This document shows, piece by piece, positions 1 through 8,139 of a stretch of 64,000 bases of DNA. The notes beneath the pieces were generated by a model that saw only the letters and a list, made by a program, of their open reading frames with translations, searched no databases and was not told the DNA's origin. The DNA lies in NCBI RefSeq assembly GCF_026262505.1, contig NC_067206.1:35479896-35543895 (forward strand). The letters run 5' to 3'. The translations under genes were made by a program, and so were the position numbers. Source of the stretch: Trichomonas vaginalis G3 (taxonomy: Eukaryota > Parabasalia > Trichomonadida > Trichomonadidae). Positions within the stretch are counted from its first letter, which is position 1. Every line of letters starts with the position of its first letter.

Positions 1-267
1 TACTGGTATAAGACTTTTGTCTATAAGATATGCTCTTGTTCCATAGAATCTTACCGATATCATAAGCTCAGGATTTTTTGTCAAAATTTTCTGAGTAGAA
101 GCATTTTTAACCCAGTCGTGTGCTTTCTTTCCTTCAGATAGTGTTAAAATGTCTGACAAAGAATATTTTTTGTATTTCTTTGAGTATCTTACGTTTAAAT
201 CACCTATTCTAACCACCTTGGTCTCATTGTCTATCTTTTTAACTGTTTCAAACTCAGTGTTTGTCAT
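1..267 (-). CDS. KilA-N domain protein, N-terminal part (Polinton 1)
   Basis: The frame is open from an ATG at 267 to the window edge (89 codons), so only the N-terminus is present. After a short acidic leader it reads through a conserved RIGDLNVRYSKKYKKYSL stretch, then GKKAHDWVKN and YGTRAYLIDKSLIP. This is the usual order of a KilA-N DNA-binding domain (strand, helix with a Gly-x-x-x-x-x-W motif, closing strand with Tyr/Gly). KilA-N proteins are common in large DNA viruses and phages and are thought to bind DNA. The leader before the ATG (T-rich, then GTATGTAAGAACAG) is almost the same as that of the KilA-type gene starting at 54469, which supports this start and links the two Polintons. 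Confidence 0.75.
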   Translation of the reverse strand, partial: MTNTEFETVKKIDNETKVVRIGDLNVRYSKKYKKYSLSDILTLSEGKKAHDWVKNASTQKILTKNPELMISVRFYGTRAYLIDKSLIPV

Positions 268-332
268 TTCCTGTTCTTACATACAAAATAAAAAAATAAA
301 AAAAATAAAAACTAACGCTATTTTTTTATCTT

Positions 333-1046
333 GTATAAAAGATATGATTTCAGGGATTTTTTGACGAAGTGCAAAAGTTCTCTTCGTCAAAAAAATACAG
401 TTATATCATGAAATTTGGTCATTTTTTCACGATTTTCATGAGTTTTAGGCGACCCCGGGAAAAGTCGGGGTCGCAATTTTTTACGATTTTCATGTGTTTT
501 AGGCGACTACGGTTTTTTCCGTACTCGCATTTTTTTACGATTTTCATGAGTTTTAGGCGACCCCGGTTTTTTCCCTACTCGCATTTTTTTACGATTTTCA
601 TGAGTTTTAGGCGACCAGGGTTTTTCTCCCACTCGCAATTTTCCACGATTTTCGAATGGAATCTCGACCCGCGGTTTTCCACCGGTCGCAAACATATGAG
701 GAAATTCATGAAATTTGGTCATTTTACTCGGCAAAAATATATTTTAGATCTAACCAGGTCCCTCGGTCAACTAACATCTTTTTGAAAACGGTGACAACAT
801 GACATTTTGACAACAACACAGGAAATATACTTCATCGTAAATGTTTTGTCATGAATTTCATCGTCAATGAGTGTAAATCAGGCAAAAATATATTTTAGGT
901 GAAGTGGTGAGATCTCACCTGTTTTCTCACCTCTTTTCTCACCTCTTGAATTTTGTATAAAAGATATGATTTCAGGGATTTTTTTGACGAAGTGTCAAAG
1001 TTCTCTTCGTCACTCATAACAGTTATATAATGAAATTTGGTCATTT
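333..1046. repeat. Intergenic 90-bp direct repeat pair with a GACGAA/TTCGTC hairpin
   Basis: About 90 bp at 333-425 is repeated at 953-1046. Both copies run from a TTGTATAAAAGATATGATTT start through a small hairpin (GACGAA stem, loop of about 14 nt, TTCGTC) to ATGAAATTTGGTCATTTT. The same closing phrase occurs again at 709-724. No gene is supported between 268 and 1121; the open frames here follow the repeats and look like by-products. Confidence 0.7.
417..660. repeat. 54-bp tandem repeat, about 4.5 copies, next to a KilA-gene relic
   Basis: The phrase ACGATTTTCATGAGTTTTAG recurs about every 54 bp (starts near 430, 485, 539, 593) with GC-rich GGCGACCCCGG blocks between. Because 54 is a multiple of 3, both strands show chance open frames of repeated 18-residue units. 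On the minus strand the end at 640-730 reads FPHM...GKP..EIP.ENR. This matches a segment of the KilA-type protein at 53642-54469 (FPHMIASLGKPGEEIPYENR), so the array seems to have grown from a scrap of that gene. It is part of the Polinton fossil. Confidence 0.7.
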
Positions 1047-1117
1047 TACTCGGCAAAAATATATTTTATGTTAGCATGTTAGATCTAACACGTTTTCTAA
1101 CCACTTTTCTAACATAA
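733..1117. promoter_or_regulatory. Left set of word-repeat cassettes (words C, B, A) beside gene 1122-2036
   Basis: Three cassettes face the gene. C1 (733-776) carries AGGTCC words. B1 (882-946) has TATATTTTA, then GGTGA and a palindrome GGTGAGATCTCACC, then two more CTCACC words. A1 (1053-1117) has the same plan with GTTAG words: TGTTAGATCTAACA, then two CTAAC. The framework (AAAATATATTTTA, AGATCT centre, GTTTTCT and CTTTTCT spacers) is kept while the word changes. The segment 784-865 between C1 and B1 is an inverted copy of 2450-2530 on the other side of the gene. The function is not known. Confidence 0.6.
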
Positions 1118-1121
1118 CTAT

Positions 1122-2036
1122 TTACAAGCGTTTTACATGGTATATGTTGCGATGGTTCATGACTTTAAACAGTTTTGTAGCTTCTATTTCTTCACGAAGG
1201 ATATCAAAAGTTTTAACAATATTGAATGTATCTTTATACTTCTTCTTGACGTCAGATAGAAGGAAATCGTCAGCAGTTGGATAGTTTTTGTTCAGAAATG
1301 TCAACATGTCCATTTTATCTTCTGCTGGTTTCTCTGCTTCTTTCTTTAAATCTGCATAGTCGTTTCTCATACGTTCTATCTCTTTGACGGAGTAGTTATA
1401 TTTCCTCATTGCTGCTTTACATTTTGAACATTGTGGGTTCATTTTAGCATTGTACATTGAAATAAAACCTGCAAGTACAACTAAGGCGTCAATGGTTTTC
1501 TTTAACTCAAAAGTTGCTGGTTTTATCTGTTGGTTCCATACTTTACCTCTTCTATCTTTATCTCTTATCTGCCATACACATTTTGCAACTAACGAAACAA
1601 AGTTGTCGTAGGTCTTAAATTCTTCAGATTTATATATGTCAGAAACATTTTTATATACCATATCGCAGTCTTTGTCCATGACTTTGTGGTTGCAATGAAA
1701 TCCAAGAAACTCATAGTTTACCTTACGTATGAACTTCTTGGTTTCTACTGAGTCAGTTGCTTTGACTTCAATTTCTTCAAATTCTGGAATAGTAAGCTTT
1801 TGTTGTTGTATTTCAGGAAGTTTAGGTAGATGGTCAATAATATCCTGCATTTCATAAAGATATTCTTCATTTGTTTCATCTTTCGCAGTGCAATCTAAAT
1901 CTCCTTGGAGAAGTTCCTGCTTTATCTTCTGGATTTCTGTTTCGAAAGTATATGAAGAAGGAATGAAGCTTTTCATCTCTACTAACATTGAAGTTGGGTT
2001 CATGATTAACGAGTTTGGTGAAGTTGTTGCTAACAT
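1122..2036 (-). CDS. Unrecognised Polinton 1 protein, 304 aa
   Basis: I do not recognise the family. It is a full-length open frame starting with ATG at 2036, preceded by a T-rich leader ending in GTAAGAAC, as in the KilA-N genes. The N-terminal third is acidic. The middle has Cys/His pairs (FHCNHKVMDKDC and CSKCKAAM) that could bind a metal. The last 70 residues (MLTFLNKNYPTADDFL... to NIYHVKRL) alternate helix- and strand-like segments in a way that would fit a small winged helix, which is inference only. The gene is surrounded by inverted word-repeat cassettes, unlike any other gene here. A DNA-binding or replication role is possible but unproven. Confidence 0.7.
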   Translation of the reverse strand: MLATTSPNSLIMNPTSMLVEMKSFIPSSYTFETEIQKIKQELLQGDLDCTAKDETNEEYLYEMQDIIDHLPKLPEIQQQKLTIPEFEEIEVKATDSVETKKFIRKVNYEFLGFHCNHKVMDKDCDMVYKNVSDIYKSEEFKTYDNFVSLVAKCVWQIRDKDRRGKVWNQQIKPATFELKKTIDALVVLAGFISMYNAKMNPQCSKCKAAMRKYNYSVKEIERMRNDYADLKKEAEKPAEDKMDMLTFLNKNYPTADDFLLSDVKKKYKDTFNIVKTFDILREEIEATKLFKVMNHRNIYHVKRL

Positions 2037-2140
2037 GTTCTTACAATAAAAATAAAAAATATTTTTTTAAAAAAACTAACTTTATTTTTTATGTTTTTTA
2101 TGAAAGTGTCAAAACTCATGAATTTCGAGAGTTTTCTACG

Positions 2141-2310
2141 ATGTTAGAAAAGTGGTTAGAAAACGTGTTAGATCTAACATGCTAACATAAAATATATTTT
2201 TGCCGAATTCTGTATAAAACTCAAGAGTTTTGTGTGTTTTCTACGATGTTAGAAAAGTGGTTAGAAAACGTGTTAGATCTAACATGCTAACATAAAATAT
2301 ATTTTTGCCG
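2141..2310. promoter_or_regulatory. Two A-word (GTTAG) cassettes upstream of gene 1122-2036
   Basis: Two nearly identical 65-bp cassettes lie at 2141-2205 and 2246-2310. Each contains GTTAGAAAAGTG, GTTAGAAAACG, the palindrome TGTTAGATCTAACA, GCTAACA and then TAAAATATATTTTTGCCG. They are inverted relative to the copy at 1053-1117, so the gene sits between opposed cassettes. The regular spacing of the word (about 14-16 bp) would suit cooperative binding of a DNA-binding protein; that is inference. Confidence 0.6.
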
Positions 2311-2449
2311 AAAAAAATGAGTTTTGGTTGAAAAAACAGGTGGAGCCAAAAGTGGCTCGACCTCAAAACAAGCATTTTGTGAAGAATATACCAACCGGCG
2401 GAAAACAGCGGGTTGCTTTTTATACAAAATTCAACGGGTGAAAGAATAC

Positions 2450-2720
2450 GATGAAGAAGTTTTGACAAAACATGTACGATGAAGTTTATTTCCTGTGTTG
2501 TTGTCTAAATGTCATGTTGTCACACTTTTTCAGAGAAGTTAAAATGACCTGGGGACCGAGGGACCTGGGGACCTGGGGACCTGGTGACCTGGTGACACCT
2601 AAAAAACCATCTACCCTAAAATATATTTTCTATCTTAAGGAAATTCATGAAAATTCAAGAGGGTGAGAAAAGAGGTGAGAAAACAGGTGAGATCTCACCT
2701 CTTCACCTAAAATATATTTT
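2450..2720. promoter_or_regulatory. Inverted arm, C-word and B-word cassettes between two Polinton genes
   Basis: 2450-2530 is an inverted copy of 784-865 (about 80% identical by eye). It is followed at 2541-2630 by a run of GGGACCTGG words ending in CCCTAAAATATATTTT, and at 2661-2720 by the GGTGAG version: GGTGAGAAAAGA, GGTGAGAAAAC, GGTGAGATCTCACC, TTCACC, TAAAATATATTTT. The last cassette touches the 3' end of the gene ending at 2721. Confidence 0.6.
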
Positions 2721-3581
2721 TCAGTACTTTTTCAGCACTTTTCCGTAGTTGTATATGAAAGACAATTCGAGATAAAAGTCATAGTATAATGGTAAAATAT
2801 GTTGCACACCGTTTGTTGTGAACCAAACTTGAAAGTCAGAGAAACTGTTACTAGGTGGTTCGTAGAATTTAGAAGCAAAGTCATAAAAGTCCTTACCGAT
2901 ACAAAGAAAACTGTTGTTGCTTGAACTGAAACTTGCATGACACATGACATTTTGAGGATCGAACACGTTTCTATAAACTGTCAAATCTGTTGGTGGGAGT
3001 ATAAATTTAAATGGACCATCTGGTGGTAATGGTTCGTTCTGGTTTAGTAACCGAAGAAATTGCGCCCAAGAACGTTTGTCTACTCCCCAATATAAAAACT
3101 CTGTATCTCTTGGAGGGTTAATTTCAATCTTTTGAAATGAAACTGTGGAGTTCATCTTGTCGTATTCTAGCTTCAGATAGTATGTTCCATTTAGTAAAGA
3201 GTGGTATTTTTCTTGAAATTCCCAGTAGTATTTGTTTATTTGAGTTTGAAAGTCATTTAGAGTTTTTTCAAGACTTTCGTCTGAACGAATTGTAAAGATT
3301 TTCATTTCGTCAAATTTTTCTATTAGACCATCAGAACCTTTATACTGACCGTGAAAATATACTGCGAACATGAATGCGTTAGTTCTATTTGAAAACAAAA
3401 CTCTTCTAAATCCTATTGCCTTTGCATCTGAAGGACTTTGAAGCCAACGAACTGGATAGTCAAACCTGTAAGATCGAGATGAAATTTCTTCATCTGATAT
3501 ATTCCTACCAGCGTTTGTAAAGATATAGTCTAACGGTTTTGTATCTGCTACTTTTGTTCTTTGTTTTTCAACCTGAAGCAT
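2721..3581 (-). CDS. Putative Polinton capsid-associated protein, copy a, 286 aa
   Basis: This is an open frame from ATG at 3581, with the T5AC box and TATATAAA just before it. It is a paralogue of the plus-strand gene at 9532: both have TKPLD, then RFDYP-x-RWL, KAIGFRR, a Tyr-rich C-terminal half and an ending with SFIYNY. The pattern 'F-x-(F/Y)-P-x-x-W ... K-x-I-G' also appears in the Polinton 2 gene at 45392, so this seems to be a family kept in all three places. Polintons normally carry a minor capsid (penton) protein besides the major one; this family is a reasonable candidate because it is beta-rich and duplicated, but I cannot show the fold. Confidence 0.6.
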   Translation of the reverse strand: MLQVEKQRTKVADTKPLDYIFTNAGRNISDEEISSRSYRFDYPVRWLQSPSDAKAIGFRRVLFSNRTNAFMFAVYFHGQYKGSDGLIEKFDEMKIFTIRSDESLEKTLNDFQTQINKYYWEFQEKYHSLLNGTYYLKLEYDKMNSTVSFQKIEINPPRDTEFLYWGVDKRSWAQFLRLLNQNEPLPPDGPFKFILPPTDLTVYRNVFDPQNVMCHASFSSSNNSFLCIGKDFYDFASKFYEPPSNSFSDFQVWFTTNGVQHILPLYYDFYLELSFIYNYGKVLKKY

Positions 3582-3637
3582 TTTATATATGTAAAAATAT
3601 ACTGTTTTAAAAACGTTTTAAAATGGTATGCAATTTT

Positions 3638-5791
3638 TTATTTCATGCAATGTTTTATTTCTGTGCCGTCTTCAAGTACGGCCCAGTACTTACGCTTGGA
3701 GAGAACATGAACTTCGGAAAATACCTTGTCTAGCTTAAAAAGGCCCATCTTTTCACCGACTAAACCCATTTCAATGAGTTTGTTATAGCCTTCCTCGTTC
3801 GTCATGAGTGCGTCAATGTTCTCATAGTATACCACAATTTTGGATTTAACCTCGGAGAAGAATTTGTTGTAGTTGTCAAGGACTGCCTTTGCGAACTGAG
3901 GGTAGGACCAATGTTCGACAATAGGTTTTACTGTGGTTACTAAGCCATTTTGACCTTCGGTGAACTCGTACTTCAAAACAAAAGGAGAAAACCTTTCAAC
4001 AAAGTTGTCGACCTTCTCATAGTGTTTACTCTTCATCTTTTGAGGTTTCTTAATGGAATATCCCCATGTCGAATTCATAAGCAATTTGATTGTCATTGCA
4101 AGTTTGGGGTTTGAAGCTTTCCTAATATCATACAGTTGTTGTATGACTTTTCCAACTGTATAGTTCTTTCCCGGGAACTCACCTTTTTCGTTTGGAATTC
4201 CAGTTGGAATATATTGGACGAACCTCATGTACGCAGCGTTAAGGTCGACATAGTATATTTTTTCATATGAGTCGAACTTGTCGCATCCAATTGGCCCAGT
4301 TCGTGGAAATTCAAGTGAGTCTCTTATCTTCTGAGAAACTTCTCCTGTTATCTCATAAACATCGTCGAAGCAACCTGTTTCATATAAAACCTTCTGACCT
4401 AACTCAGATGCTCTCCAATACAATTTGACGTCAATTGGATGTCTCAATGGAAGTTTGTTTATAGCATCTTGAAGTTCTTGCAACCTCATTGGAAGTTCTT
4501 CTGGTTCAGGTTGGTATCCGAACAATCCAACTCCTTTTGGAACTGTGTACTTCTTTTGTGCTATAACTTTGTCTGGAACAACTTTTGGTCTTACCAACAA
4601 TGAAAAGTTTGTTTCGTCTTTTGGTACAAAAGTTTCTGTCAGCTTGTCATCTGGAATTGGTTCCAACAAGCCTTTCTCGAAAAGAATGTTAACAGCTCTG
4701 ACAATGTTGCACTTACCTTTTCCGAACAATGGGTTTGTAAGACTTTCGTTCAACATGAAGTGGTTGTGGACAAGTACAATCTTCAACCATGGCAATTTGA
4801 AGTCAACAACATAGTCGTCATGTGAAGAACCTTTCTCAGTCGGAATGTTGACTCGGATATTCACATTTGCCAACGGTGCAATTTTTGTCAATTGACTTCT
4901 AAGAATGTACCTTGTCTTCACACATGACTCAAGATACTTCATCTTCTCTTCTGAAACAAGACCAGAGTTCCTGAGACATGTAAGAATACAAGGTTCATTG
5001 ACAATTTTTTCAATTGAATTGTAAATTCCATACCTTGTCAGGTTAATGTCAGACTTATTTCTGAACGGGAAGTATCCAGCATGTTGTCTGACTGCTTGAG
5101 GGTTGGGTTGATACCATTCGAACTTCACGCTTGCAATTCCTTCAATCGCATTCAAAATATCTGAGTCGGAGTCAAACATTTGTTCTCTCTTTGTAGTCTT
5201 GAAAGCGTCAAGAAGTTGTGCGGCTGTTGTGACATTGCCATGTGCATAGTAAATATGACCATCTAAATCTGTTACGGTTAGTCTGAGATTGTATCCTTTC
5301 TTATTTCCGTCTTGTATGGCAGCAAGTACTCCCATGAAGCCTTCTTTGTTCTTTCCTTCGTCAAAGTTTACTGTAAAGGTTCGACCAGATGTAATTTTAC
5401 TTCTAACCTCACGATACTTTTCATATGCATATCTTGTTCTTTCCATGGGAGCATGTGCGTCTTCACCTTTTCCTTTTTTCCTTCTCAAAGGATGCAATTG
5501 TTCGTCATGTTTCCAGTAGAATCTGGCAAAGCCGTCGTGTCCTTCAACTTGCGGTTCATTAACATCGAAAGGCATGTCCATAAGACGCTCTTCTTCTAAC
5601 CTCTCTAATCTGTTTGGATAATTTGCGCGTGCTGTTTCTAAGTCCATTTCGTAGCGAAGACCAGACAGTTTGTCATAGACTTTTATTGGCTTTCCCTTCC
5701 TATATTTAAACTTCTTCGAAACTCTCCAACCATATCTTTCTAACTCTGCTTTTATTCTAGCAGACCTTCTATCCATTCTATACGGGGGCAT
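3638..5791 (-). CDS. Protein-primed type family B DNA polymerase (Polinton 1), 717 aa
   Basis: This element-encoded replicative polymerase probably copies the element from protein-primed ends, as proposed for Polintons. A basic N-terminal region (about 1-60) is followed by a domain shared with the Polinton 2 polymerase tract (CILTCL..., then LVHNHFMLNE near residue 340). In the C-terminal third I see palm-type motifs: YYVDLNAAYM near 511 (motif A region), KLLMNSTWGY near 570 (motif B region), a YYENIDALMTN region near 650 (motif C region) and a KRKYWA element near 695. The ATG at 5791 is preceded by a T5AT box and TAAAA. The arrangement differs from that of the Polinton 2 polymerase, so the two elements belong to different lineages. 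Confidence 0.75.
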   Translation of the reverse strand: MPPYRMDRRSARIKAELERYGWRVSKKFKYRKGKPIKVYDKLSGLRYEMDLETARANYPNRLERLEEERLMDMPFDVNEPQVEGHDGFARFYWKHDEQLHPLRRKKGKGEDAHAPMERTRYAYEKYREVRSKITSGRTFTVNFDEGKNKEGFMGVLAAIQDGNKKGYNLRLTVTDLDGHIYYAHGNVTTAAQLLDAFKTTKREQMFDSDSDILNAIEGIASVKFEWYQPNPQAVRQHAGYFPFRNKSDINLTRYGIYNSIEKIVNEPCILTCLRNSGLVSEEKMKYLESCVKTRYILRSQLTKIAPLANVNIRVNIPTEKGSSHDDYVVDFKLPWLKIVLVHNHFMLNESLTNPLFGKGKCNIVRAVNILFEKGLLEPIPDDKLTETFVPKDETNFSLLVRPKVVPDKVIAQKKYTVPKGVGLFGYQPEPEELPMRLQELQDAINKLPLRHPIDVKLYWRASELGQKVLYETGCFDDVYEITGEVSQKIRDSLEFPRTGPIGCDKFDSYEKIYYVDLNAAYMRFVQYIPTGIPNEKGEFPGKNYTVGKVIQQLYDIRKASNPKLAMTIKLLMNSTWGYSIKKPQKMKSKHYEKVDNFVERFSPFVLKYEFTEGQNGLVTTVKPIVEHWSYPQFAKAVLDNYNKFFSEVKSKIVVYYENIDALMTNEEGYNKLIEMGLVGEKMGLFKLDKVFSEVHVLSKRKYWAVLEDGTEIKHCMK

Positions 5792-5821
5792 TTTTATAAA
5801 AATAAAAAAATGTTTTTTTCT

Positions 5822-6388
5822 TTACTTTACGTAACCACCGGCTGCCATAAGTCTTTGACGCCAACCCATACCAGCTAATGAAGGTTGACTTGGTTTAGTA
5901 TTGAAACTAACCTTTGGTTTTGGTTTCTCTTCTTCTATTGGTTTTTCGTCACTTTTCGGTTCATCTGACTTTACCTCACTTGCTGGAACAGTTGTGTCGT
6001 CAACATCTTCATAAATGTCATATGCCATCTGTTTTTGTTTTCCTTTCAACTTTTTGTGTTTGTTGTAAAGTTTAGAATATTTCGACTCTAAGTCAATGAG
6101 ATGTTCTATAATGAACTGTTGGTCAGTGAAGTAAACTTTTCCATCTGTTGTCTCGAAAGCTCCTTCAGACTTCAATATTTTATTTGTGAGAGTCTGTTTC
6201 TTTTTTGAGATACTTGCCGTTCCATTTTTATGAAAAGTGACTTTGTAGTTAGAGTTTGTATTTCCAGACCTAGCACTTTCTATTATTGAATTTTTCTCTT
6301 CATCTGTAAGTTCTTTGACAGGTTTTGACAATGGTTCTGAACTTTTTGTTTGTGGTGTCAAATCTACTGTTTCAACTTCTTCGGTCAT
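5822..6388 (-). CDS. Unrecognised charged Polinton protein, 188 aa
   Basis: This is an open frame from ATG at 6388, just upstream of the polymerase on the same strand with a 30-nt gap. It is strongly charged: an acidic, Ser/Thr-rich N-terminus, a Lys-rich middle (KKKQTLTNKILKSEG; YNKHKKLKGKQKQM) and a Lys/Glu/Pro stretch, then a short conserved-looking end, SLAGMGWRQRLMAAGGYVK. The position before the polymerase would fit a terminal or core protein, but there is no motif to prove it. The sequence before its ATG (TTTTTTACTGAGATGAA) is repeated before two small upstream genes. Confidence 0.55.
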   Translation of the reverse strand: MTEEVETVDLTPQTKSSEPLSKPVKELTDEEKNSIIESARSGNTNSNYKVTFHKNGTASISKKKQTLTNKILKSEGAFETTDGKVYFTDQQFIIEHLIDLESKYSKLYNKHKKLKGKQKQMAYDIYEDVDDTTVPASEVKSDEPKSDEKPIEEEKPKPKVSFNTKPSQPSLAGMGWRQRLMAAGGYVK

Positions 6389-6422
6389 TTCATCTCAGTA
6401 AAAAATTTTAGTTTGGTTTGTT

Positions 6423-6548
6423 TCAACTGGTTGTTTTAGGTTTTTTATGTCGGTCTAAAACTTCCTGAGGTATATGAAAAACTTGACAAACACGTGGTTT
6501 AAAAGGTGGTCTTCCATGACCTATTCTGTCTAAAGCTGCATTGTTCAT
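6423..6548 (-). CDS. Small Polinton peptide, 41 aa
   Basis: ATG at 6548 and TGA at 6423-6425 give MNNAALDRIGHGRPPF..., then PRVCQVFHIPQEVLDRHKKP near the end. The leader before the ATG is the same TTTTTTACTGAG sequence seen before 6388 and 6723, which is the main support for its being a gene. It is basic and Pro-rich, and its function is unknown. Confidence 0.45.
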   Translation of the reverse strand: MNNAALDRIGHGRPPFKPRVCQVFHIPQEVLDRHKKPKTTS

Positions 6549-6582
6549 TTCATCTCAGTAAAAAATTTTAGTTTGGTTTGTT

Positions 6583-6723
6583 TTCAACTGGTTTGTTTAG
6601 GTTTTTTAAGTCGGTCTAAAACTTCCTGAGGTATAGGAAGAACTTGACAAACACGTGGTTGTGTAACTGCTGAAGCCGACAAAGCCATCTTGAGCCCATT
6701 TGTCTCAATGCTGTATTGTTCAT
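6583..6723 (-). pseudogene. Second, degraded copy of the small peptide gene
   Basis: The DNA at about 6546-6660 repeats 6386-6500 at roughly 90% identity, including the leader, the MNN start and the stretch encoding PRVCQVLPIPQEVLDR. It is a tandem duplicate within Polinton 1 and looks broken. Confidence 0.45.
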
Positions 6724-6739
6724 TTCATCTCAGTAAAAA

Positions 6740-7139
6740 AATTTACATTCCCCACGTTTGAGGCGGGTTGAGGTTGGTTGTTGTTTACCCACTGTTGTGC
6801 AGGTTATATCCTCTGTTAAAAAATCTTTCACCTTGGTCCATGTAGTGCCCTGCTTGTTATAGTAGTCATTTGCTTTTTATAGTAGTTTCCTGCTTGTCTT
6901 CCTACATTGTCCATCCATCCTTGAACTTTTCTCTTGTTTCAGGATTTGGAATAAGATTGCTGCATCTCGTGCTACCTCCCAACCTTTCTGTACAGTTTGT
7001 ATAATAGGTTGTGCTTTCTCTTTCAGTATACCTAATGTACTCAAAATCTTCCTTCCAATTCCAAATGCACTCTGGCTAGTGTTCCCACTGCGGGTAAAAA
7101 TCTAGATGCGACTCCTGCTAATGCGCCAAATAAACCCAT
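6740..7139 (-). pseudogene. Broken Polinton gene starting MGLFGALAGVASRFLPAVG
   Basis: An ATG at 7139 begins a Gly/Ala-rich amphipathic stretch, MGLFGALAGVASRFLPAVG, and coding-like sequence continues to about 6760 (a GWEVARDAA segment and Gln/Pro/Asn-rich tail). The start resembles that of the 80-aa peptide at 10384-10626 (MGFFSSIGNFFRNVG), with a Met-Gly-Phe and then alternating hydrophobic and Gly residues. In adenoviruses and relatives, amphipathic minor capsid proteins disrupt membranes; a similar role here is inference. It is a broken fossil. Confidence 0.4.
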
Positions 7140-7154
7140 TTCTTATGGTTAAAA

Positions 7155-8114
7155 ATGACGAATTCAAACAAGGACCCGTATGTTTCTAAAGCGACAAAGA
7201 AAGCACTCATGGTAAAAATCTTTAGTTCAACACCAAATGCTTGGTTTATGGATATCTTGGAAAACATTCCGAGATATAGAGAAGATGGACCACCATACTG
7301 GCTAATATTTGTTGGTCAAAACACAAGATACTGTGAAGCCATACCATTATGGTCCAAAAATATTTTAGATGTGAAAACTGCTTTGACAATATTCGTTGAC
7401 AAATACCATCCAACAAAAACTGACATCTGACTGTGAAAGTTCTTTCAAATCAGACGATATTAAAAACTATCTGCGTTCAAAAAATGTAAACCAATATTTC
7501 ATTGTCGACCAAAACCATTCTGCTCTTGGTGTCATTGACAGTTGTATAAAAATCTTAAGAGACTTAAATCAACCACAAGGTGGTGAGGTAGATGAAATGT
7601 CATATGACGACAAATATAGACACTTCTCCATGGCAAAGATGAGACAAGTTTTAAATATTTACAATAGCCGTAAACAAAAAGGTTTGGGAAACCACTCCCC
7701 GAAGAAATGAAAAACAACCCTGACTTAGAGAAAGACTATATATTTAATAGTTTAGTCAAAAGAGACAAACAAGAAAGAATGCCAGGCTTCAAACTTAAGA
7801 AAGGTGACAAAGTAAAAATAGAAATACCTAAACGCGACCCATATGAAAATACTATTGACTTATGACAACAATGGGAACTCGACAGGTACTCACATTCGGT
7901 TCGTAAAAATAGAAGAAAGTATACAAGAGAATATTATGAAGTTTTAGGCAAACATGGCAAAATGTACAGACTGCAAGCAGAAGATAAAACTACTATTGTC
8001 AGACCTCGTTTCAAACTTGTTAAGGTTCAAGGTGGTATACTTTCAAAGACAGTTCCTAACAAATATAAGACAACTCCTGACGAATATGCTAAAGAAGTTG
8101 AAAATGACGACTAA
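7155..8114 (+). pseudogene. Polinton integrase (retroviral type), broken
   Basis: The tract reads as an rve-type integrase in pieces. A WFMDILENIPRY segment (first catalytic Asp region) and a TSDCESSFKSDDI segment (second Asp region) are followed by a Lys/Arg-rich part. A C-terminal region holds a GDKVKIEIPK strand typical of the integrase C-terminal SH3-like fold and then LVKVQGGILSK. Integrase inserts Polintons and produces 6-bp target duplications in this family. It is the only one of its neighbours on the plus strand, with its ATG 15 nt from the divergent gene starting at 7139. The gene is broken, with a few interruptions. Confidence 0.7.
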
Positions 8115-8139
8115 GCAATTCTATACCATGCGTAAACTG

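Noticed and set aside
369-785. 138-aa open frame of repeated HFFTIFMSFRRP units
   Set aside because: It follows exactly from the 54-bp tandem repeat; the opposite strand is equally open, and there is no gene-like start context.
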